This document shows, piece by piece, positions 16,134 to 19,914 of a stretch of 19,914 nt of DNA. Made by a program: the position numbers and the translations under genes. Each line of letters opens with the position of its first letter. The first letter of the stretch is position 1. The notes beneath the pieces were generated by a model. That model saw only the letters and a list, made by a program, of their open reading frames with translations, ran no database searches and was not told where the DNA came from. Source of the stretch: Candidatus Woesearchaeota archaeon CG10_big_fil_rev_8_21_14_0_10_36_11 (GTDB taxonomy: Archaea > Nanobdellota > Nanobdellia > Woesearchaeales > GW2011-AR9); NCBI GenBank assembly GCA_002762845.1, contig PCYB01000012.1, positions 1-19,914 of the forward strand. The letters are read 5' to 3'.

Positions 16134-17474
16134 TTAAGCTTTGGCATACCAATAGCCAGCCTTAGCTGACCCAACTCTTTGAATAAGCCCTTTCTCCTTC
16201 AGCTTAGCAATATTATTTTCCACTGCCGTTGTGCTGATCCCAATTTTCTCTGCTATTTGAGAGATAGAAATATACTTGTCTTCTTCCATTAACTCAATAA
16301 TCTTCTTTTGATTATCTCCCAACTTTTCACCCAATCTATCACCCCACCCTTTACCCAACTTCTGCAATAGAGGTCTTTTGAAGCTGACGGAGAACCAATC
16401 CCTTGAGAACTCAAATATAGGCTCTTCTAAACCGTCTGCTTTCATCAATTTTCTCATTCGTTTAATTCCAGAACCAATATCTTCAACTAAATCTATTCTT
16501 TGTAACAAGCCAAAAAGCAAATTATTCCGGCTCAAACTTTTCTTACCAAAATCTTCTTTCTTCAAACCTTTAACTAAACCACCTGGATTTGTAATTTCAA
16601 CTTTGTCAAGAGAAATCTCAACAAGAACTTTAGCTCCTCGGACATTATAATCACGATGTCCAATTGCATTAACTAAAGCTTCTCTTAGTGCTTTTTCAGG
16701 AAGTTCTAACTTCTTCTGATGAGGTCCTCCAGTTATAATTATTCTTGTGTTCAATTTTGATTTAATGTAATTAATCGCATCAGAATAATTAGAATACAAG
16801 TCTTTAGTGAAGTCTTTTTTGTCAATAATATTAACTTTATCTGTTCCTTCATACAACACACAAGTAATTATTCCTTTGAGGAAGAATTTCTGAACATCTT
16901 TAGAAAACAATAACACTCCAGCATTCTTTAGGTGATTGTTTTTCAATAAAGAGAGATTTTGCAGGAGTTCTTTCTTGCTTAAAACTTTGGTCATATTTGA
17001 TTTTTGAACAAAATTGTTGAATGCTTCTTTGTTAAAATCTTTTTCTAAATCAAAATCTTTATTTTCCTTTTCATCCCATAAAATTAAACCTTCCTTAAGA
17101 AAAAATTCTCTAATCTCGTCTCTGCTAAGTTGTTGAGAATTTGGACCAATACGTAAATGAAATTTTCCATTTGCTGAATATGGCTTGTTCTTCCCTTCAG
17201 GAACATTCACAACTAGAATTTTATCAATTTCTTCTAGAGTAACTTGAAATTTTGGATCAAAGTTCCTGGCTAAGTCTGTAATTTGAGATTTGAACTTGTT
17301 GGTAATATTAACTCCTTTGATCTTACCCTCGTCAGTAACTCCTAAAAGAACTTTGCCACCATTAGCATTTGCTAACGCACAAATCTCTTTAGCTAAATTG
17401 GAGTCTGTTTCTTTAAACTCTAAATTATATCCTTCTCTTTCCTTAAGTAGGAAATCTAACTCTTTTTTGTTCAT
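16134..17474 (-). CDS. AlbA_2 (Schlafen-type) / GHKL ATPase-like regulator
   Basis: A 446-residue protein of the family often labelled 'putative DNA-binding domain/RecG-related transcriptional regulator'. An AlbA_2 domain occupies about residues 10-120 (GYNLEFKE, ANANGGKVLLGVTDEGKIKG, FHLRIGPNSQQLSRDEI). A GHKL-type ATP-binding region occupies about 258-345, with an N-box-like ALREALVNAIGHRDY, the ITNPGGL motif and EDIGSGIKRM. A C-terminal winged helix is at about 388-440 (ISISQIAEKIGISTTAVENN). It lacks RecG helicase motifs despite the usual label. The frame extends to a TTG at 17489, but the ATG at 17474 fits the TATA box at 17497-17505 and gives a leaderless transcript. Relatives act as regulators or stress/defence factors. 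Its place beside the right repeat arm makes a role in cassette control possible. Confidence 0.85.
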   Translation of the reverse strand: MNKKELDFLLKEREGYNLEFKETDSNLAKEICALANANGGKVLLGVTDEGKIKGVNITNKFKSQITDLARNFDPKFQVTLEEIDKILVVNVPEGKNKPYSANGKFHLRIGPNSQQLSRDEIREFFLKEGLILWDEKENKDFDLEKDFNKEAFNNFVQKSNMTKVLSKKELLQNLSLLKNNHLKNAGVLLFSKDVQKFFLKGIITCVLYEGTDKVNIIDKKDFTKDLYSNYSDAINYIKSKLNTRIIITGGPHQKKLELPEKALREALVNAIGHRDYNVRGAKVLVEISLDKVEITNPGGLVKGLKKEDFGKKSLSRNNLLFGLLQRIDLVEDIGSGIKRMRKLMKADGLEEPIFEFSRDWFSVSFKRPLLQKLGKGWGDRLGEKLGDNQKKIIELMEEDKYISISQIAEKIGISTTAVENNIAKLKEKGLIQRVGSAKAGYWYAKA

Positions 17475-17496
17475 GACTAATCTAAACAACCTTTCC

Positions 17497-17505
17497 TTTA
17501 AATAA
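17497..17505 (-). promoter_or_regulatory. TATA box of the AlbA_2 gene
   Basis: TTATTTAAA on the minus strand ends 22 nt before the ATG at 17474, so the transcript is predicted to be leaderless. It is identical to the core of the 15061-15076 palindrome. The innermost right-arm word (17513-17524) lies only seven bases upstream, so a protein bound there would touch this promoter. Confidence 0.55.
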
Positions 17506-17512
17506 CTTATTC

Positions 17513-17731
17513 TTAAAACGCCCCTTTATGTATTAATTGAAAGAGCCTTTGGTTAGGAACGAGGAAACCCCTAAAAAAACTCTGTGCCGAAATAAACTAA
17601 ATGTAAAACTCTAAGTAGAGATTGCCCTTTATGTACTAACTAAAAAGCCCTTCGGGCTGAAAGTAACGAAATTGTCGTCTGGATGTATTAACTGGATTGC
17701 TCACTGTGTTCACCTGAATCACCAAAAATTA
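17513..17731 (-). repeat. Right arm of the inverted-repeat ladder
   Basis: It carries the exact reverse complements of the left-arm words, in mirror order: TTAAAACGCCCC (17513-17524), GAGGAAACCCC (17561-17571), GTGCCGAAATA (17584-17594), AGAGATTGCCCT (17617-17628), GAAATTGTCGTCT (17668-17680) and ATCACCAAAAATTA (17718-17731). Spacers are 36, 12, 22, 39 and 37 nt, unrelated in length to the left-arm spacers. Three spacers share a degenerate unit, TTTATGTAYTAAYT or GGATGTATTAACT (17525, 17627 and 17681 onward), different from the left-arm unit, and AAACTAAAT occurs once (17594-17602). No gene is supported between 17475 and 17822. Confidence 0.85.
17646..17658. repeat. Short hairpin in right arm
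   Basis: AGCCCTTCGGGCT is a perfect 5-bp stem with a TTC loop, inside a spacer of the right arm. A related weaker hairpin, AGCCTTTGGTT, occurs at the same place in another spacer (17544-17554). The left arm has no equivalent. Confidence 0.7.
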
Positions 17732-17738
17732 CTTCTTC

Positions 17739-17768
17739 GGTTTAATATTCCCTTCGGGAATTTAAACC
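17739..17768. repeat. 30-nt inverted repeat outside right arm
   Basis: Starting at GGTTTAA and ending TTAAACC, this folds into a 7-bp outer stem, a one-base bulge and a 6-bp inner stem (ATTCCC/GGGAAT) with a TTC loop, the same loop as the hairpin at 17646. It lies eight bases beyond the outermost paired word. It could be a structured DNA or RNA end or a terminator-like element. Confidence 0.7.
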
Positions 17769-17822
17769 TCGACCACGTTGCACTCTCCTCCCTTATGTCG
17801 TCGGGGTATTTAACACGGACGG

Positions 17823-18155
17823 ATGTTAAAAGGGGAAGAGAACGAGTTGAAAAACCATTTTTTGATATGTCGTGATAAGGACGAAACAACAATAATTACA
17901 GAAGAAAAAAATGTCTTAACAACAAAACATGAAAAGGAGGTCAAATGGTTTAAACTTATTGAGATTAAGGTTTCAGTCCCTTTTCTTACTCCCGGTTTTC
18001 TTGCAAAAATATCGAAAACAATTTCTAATCAGAATCTTAACATTCTCATTGTTTCTACATTTTCAAAAGATTATGTTCTAATTCGAGAGGAAGATTTTGA
18101 AGTTGCATTAAATGCACTTAAAGATATTGGGTTTCCTACAACAATAGATACATAG
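17823..18155 (+). CDS. ACT-domain protein, apparently N-terminally shortened
   Basis: A 110-residue frame. The C-terminal half matches the small ACT/CASTOR-like proteins: TPGFLAKISKTISNQNLNIL, then IVSTFSKDYVLIREEDFEVA and LKDIGFP, equivalent to the family's 'ISTYDTDYVLV' amino-acid-binding motif. The segment HFLICRDKDETTIITEE aligns with the preceding 'FFSVTRTxDELSIVC' part. Full-length relatives have about 25 more residues ahead of this; here an in-frame TAA at 17811-17813 forbids any extension, and the ATG opens a non-matching MLKGEENELKN. No TATA box lies at a suitable distance. The gene may have lost its start when the cassette formed next to it, or it may be an intact divergent member. 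It ends 15 bases from the convergent primase gene. Confidence 0.6.
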   Translation: MLKGEENELKNHFLICRDKDETTIITEEKNVLTTKHEKEVKWFKLIEIKVSVPFLTPGFLAKISKTISNQNLNILIVSTFSKDYVLIREEDFEVALNALKDIGFPTTIDT

Positions 18156-18170
18156 TTATTTACATTCCAA

Positions 18171-19511
18171 TTACTCACTTTCCGGCTTCTTCTCTTCATT
18201 ATCTCTCAAATGCCTACGCCATTTGGCAATTGTATAATTAACAGGATTCTTGATATATTTACATAATCTGTCAGGATGGCATATTCCTATTCCAGTATAA
18301 TATGCATCATTTGAACAGTTAGGCGGTAATTTATTACCTGGCGTGAAACTGCTCAATTGTCCTTTTATGTACGACATACGTAATTGTTCTGGATTGTGCG
18401 GGTTCCATCGCAGAATAAACTGTTCAATATCTTTTTTCTGCCAGCCAAGTTTGCCCAAAAAGTTTGAAAGGATAAACATCCCTCGCTTCTTTCCATCGTC
18501 CATTCCCTTAAAGATGTACTGAATACACGGGGGGAAGAACTCTTCTGTTATGGGACTGGTAATAGATATTTCTTCATAATCCCTCTTTTCGGGTTCTTCA
18601 TCTTCTGCTTTAACTTTAAAATCTAACGCCTGTACTAAAAGATTTCGTGCACTTTCTCCCGTACAATTTCTGTCAAGGAAGGTAAACATTGGCGTTAACA
18701 CTTTTTCTGGCATTGCCATCGACTTTTCAAATTCCATCACGTTGAACGGATCAATAGGTAAAGATACTAATCCAGACTTTTCATGAAAACTGTAGGGCAT
18801 CCTATACAAATGACGTGATGATAGTAATATTGTATCAATCTCTAAAAAAGGTTCAACGTTAAGATGTGGAACTTGTGTTCCCATTTCATTCTTTTTGTAA
18901 TATGTAATATCTTCCTTTGCTGTTTTTGTTTTTTCAACGATGGACGAAAAATTGTTATTTTCTAATTGCATTATCCGTTTTCCTAACTCTTCTTTAATAT
19001 TCTCTTTAATATATAACGCAATTTTTCGCGGTGCGTCAGGAAACATATCTTTCATCTTTTCATTTCCTACTGTTGTGGGAAATGCTTCAAACGGGACGCC
19101 GATATGAAACCCTTTATTACCAGAAAATTTTACAGAGATATCTTTCACGCCACAGTATGTTAAGAACTGTATAACAAGATCAGCACAAATACGGCTATAT
19201 TCAAGAATTGCACAGTCAATGTCTAACATTAAATCCCAGCCGATTCTAAGTTCGTTAAGTTCTTTCTTTGACAAATCACTACTTATTGCCAAAGGATTGT
19301 CCCATATTTCTTCACTTGCATGAAGAGATGTGACTCCCTGTAACGCCAATTCAAGAATGTCACGCGGATATGTTAACACGTCAGGTCTCTTGCCGAAACC
19401 GTCACCGAAACGCATTCCAATTTCTTTATTTTTTGCATGAATTATTATGGCATCTTGAATGTCTCTCCGTTTATAGAATTTGAGAATGGCACTTTTTGTT
19501 AATATTGGCAT
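18171..19511 (-). CDS. priS: Fused DNA primase PriS-PriL (single-chain)
   Basis: A 446-residue archaeal/eukaryotic-type primase. The catalytic PriS part shows the metal-binding DID at 97-99 (LMLDIDC), SGNKGFHIGVP (130-140) and the third aspartate with nucleotide-binding segment EIDTILLSSRHLYRMP (224-239). From about residue 320 the chain continues as the PriL C-terminal iron-sulfur domain: FFPPC (Cys329), a helical segment, LPPNC (Cys399), GIGIC (Cys411) and RLC (Cys417) followed by KNPVNY. In most archaea these are separate PriS and PriL chains; a fused, N-terminally reduced PriL is known from Nanoarchaeum and other DPANN. It synthesises replication primers. The ATG fits the TATA box at 19534-19541 as a leaderless start. 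It is in tandem with rpoL, separated by 65 bases. Confidence 0.9.
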   Translation of the reverse strand: MPILTKSAILKFYKRRDIQDAIIIHAKNKEIGMRFGDGFGKRPDVLTYPRDILELALQGVTSLHASEEIWDNPLAISSDLSKKELNELRIGWDLMLDIDCAILEYSRICADLVIQFLTYCGVKDISVKFSGNKGFHIGVPFEAFPTTVGNEKMKDMFPDAPRKIALYIKENIKEELGKRIMQLENNNFSSIVEKTKTAKEDITYYKKNEMGTQVPHLNVEPFLEIDTILLSSRHLYRMPYSFHEKSGLVSLPIDPFNVMEFEKSMAMPEKVLTPMFTFLDRNCTGESARNLLVQALDFKVKAEDEEPEKRDYEEISITSPITEEFFPPCIQYIFKGMDDGKKRGMFILSNFLGKLGWQKKDIEQFILRWNPHNPEQLRMSYIKGQLSSFTPGNKLPPNCSNDAYYTGIGICHPDRLCKYIKNPVNYTIAKWRRHLRDNEEKKPESE

Positions 19512-19533
19512 ATCATTGTTAGAATAATGAAAG

Positions 19534-19541
19534 TTTAAATT
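19534..19541 (-). promoter_or_regulatory. TATA box of the primase gene
   Basis: AATTTAAA on the minus strand is centred 26 nt before the ATG at 19511. It lies inside the 65-base gap after rpoL, so the primase probably has its own promoter and a leaderless transcript. Confidence 0.45.
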
Positions 19542-19576
19542 CTTTTTGTAATATTAGAGGAACTTGTTGGATAAAC

Positions 19577-19846
19577 TTACAAACTACTAATTTCTTTCTT
19601 AAACTCTTCCGCTTTCTTTTTTACAGCTTTAAGAGCTTCTTTAAGGGCTTTTCGTGGTTCAGTACCTTTTGTTTCTATACAAAATTCTGGAATTCCGATA
19701 AGCGGGTGATCAATCTTGTACGTTGCGATGGTAACGCCACTTACTTTGTTAAGTTCTTCTTTGAGAATATTACAGAACGTATGTGTCTCTCCTTTCAGCT
19801 GGAAAGATAATCGAGTTTTCGTTTCTTCAAGAACCTTAAATTCCAT
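19577..19846 (-). CDS. rpoL: DNA-directed RNA polymerase subunit L (Rpo11)
   Basis: An 89-residue Rpo11/Rpb11 homologue. It begins with a beta strand (MEFKVLEETKTRLSFQLKGE), then the alpha-motif helix HTFCNILKEELNKVSGV, then YKIDHPLIGIPEFCIETKGT with the conserved DHPL segment, and ends in a long charged helix (KALKEALKAVKKKAEEFKK). It dimerises with RpoD, encoded about 8 kb away here, to start RNA polymerase assembly. The TATA box at 19869-19876 ends 22 nt before the ATG, predicting a leaderless transcript. A 17-nt element shared with the surface-protein promoter lies 21 nt further upstream. Confidence 0.95.
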   Translation of the reverse strand: MEFKVLEETKTRLSFQLKGETHTFCNILKEELNKVSGVTIATYKIDHPLIGIPEFCIETKGTEPRKALKEALKAVKKKAEEFKKEISSL

Positions 19847-19868
19847 ACTATCGATTTATTATATTTTC

Positions 19869-19882
19869 TTTATAAATGTTTC
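19869..19882 (-). promoter_or_regulatory. BRE/TATA promoter of rpoL
   Basis: On the minus strand GAAACA (BRE-like) is followed by TTTATAAA (19869-19876), 22 nt before the ATG. The predicted start coincides with the start codon. Confidence 0.65.
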
Positions 19883-19897
19883 CAAAATGAATCTTAC

Positions 19898-19914
19898 TGT
19901 GTTATCCCGAAAGT
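19898..19914 (-). promoter_or_regulatory. 17-nt upstream promoter element, copy 2
   Basis: The minus strand reads ACTTTCGGGATAACACA, identical to 121-137, and ends 21 nt before the rpoL TATA box, the same spacing as copy 1. The window ends at its first base, so any upstream continuation of the match cannot be seen. Confidence 0.6.

Larger units (their letters stand above)
12936..17731. other. Cassette bounded by laddered inverted repeats
   Basis: A 4.8-kb segment whose ends carry six different perfect inverted word pairs in mirror order (see the two arm entries). Inside are metE-like, methyltransferase, 38-residue ORF, double Lrp-like regulator and AlbA_2/GHKL genes. None resembles a transposase, integrase, Cas1 or recombinase. 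It lies between the ribosomal operon promoter and an apparently shortened ACT-domain gene. It may be a non-autonomous mobile or recombining cassette, but mobility is inferred from the ends alone. Confidence 0.5.

Noticed and set aside
16134..17489. TTG start for the AlbA_2 protein at 17489
   Set aside because: The ATG at 17474 suits the TATA spacing and the family's usual N-terminus; the TTG adds only five unconserved residues.
12936..17731. Ladder words as remnants of a duplicated protein-coding gene
   Set aside because: Spacer lengths differ by amounts that do not keep a reading frame, and neither arm has an open frame across the words.
17475..17822. Right arm as an rRNA, tRNA, RNase P or SRP RNA gene
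   Set aside because: Hairpins and GC-rich words prompted the idea, but no cloverleaf, SRP loop or RNase P core could be matched on either strand.
17672..17875. 67-codon frame on the + strand in the right arm
   Set aside because: It runs through the paired word and the hairpin, has no recognisable domain and overlaps the better-supported ACT frame.
121..19914. The 17-nt pair as an assembly or contig-end artefact
   Set aside because: The match is too short to confuse assembly and is phased identically to two TATA boxes, which an artefact would not explain. It cannot be fully excluded because copy 2 touches the window edge.

Overview
The window looks like the chromosome of a DPANN-type archaeon, most likely from the Woesearchaeota/Pacearchaeota-Nanoarchaeota side. 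It holds the archaeal ribosomal/RNA-polymerase operon in its usual order (uS13-uS4-uS11-RpoD-eL18-uL13-uS9-RpoN). It also has an RNA polymerase L subunit, a primase in which the small catalytic subunit is fused to the large-subunit iron-sulfur domain (known from Nanoarchaeum), TATA/BRE-type promoters, several apparently leaderless genes, and a surface protein beginning with a pilin-like membrane anchor. The phylum is inferred from protein features and was not confirmed by any search.

Layout. Positions 1-92 are the start of a divergent gene cut by the window edge. Positions 195-8989 (+) hold four envelope genes: a membrane-anchored 775-aa protein, a secreted 1037-aa protein with Ig-like repeats, a secreted modular protein translationally coupled to it, and a six-helix membrane protein. 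None has a function I can name. Positions 8976-12685 (-) are the ribosomal/RNAP operon, with its promoter at about 12767-12780.

Positions 12936-17731 form an unusual cassette. It encodes a core methionine synthase (MetE C-terminal type), a SAM-dependent methyltransferase and a 38-residue small ORF on the - strand, a divergent double Lrp/AsnC-like regulator, and a Schlafen-AlbA_2/GHKL ATPase-like regulator. Its two ends carry the main novelty of the window: six different 11-14-nt words on the left recur, perfectly inverted and in mirror order, on the right. They are separated by spacers that differ in length and sequence between the arms. No transposase, integrase or recombinase is visible in the cassette.

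Positions 17823-19846 hold an apparently N-terminally shortened ACT-domain gene that begins next to the right arm, then the fused primase and rpoL on the - strand.

A second striking signal links the two ends of the window. The same 17-nt word, ACTTTCGGGATAACACA, lies exactly 21 nt upstream of the TATA box of both the first surface gene and rpoL, in the same orientation relative to each gene. This suggests a shared transcription-factor site. The methionine genes, divergent regulator and 16-bp palindrome between them look like a self-contained methyl-group/methionine module under Lrp-type control; that functional link is inference.
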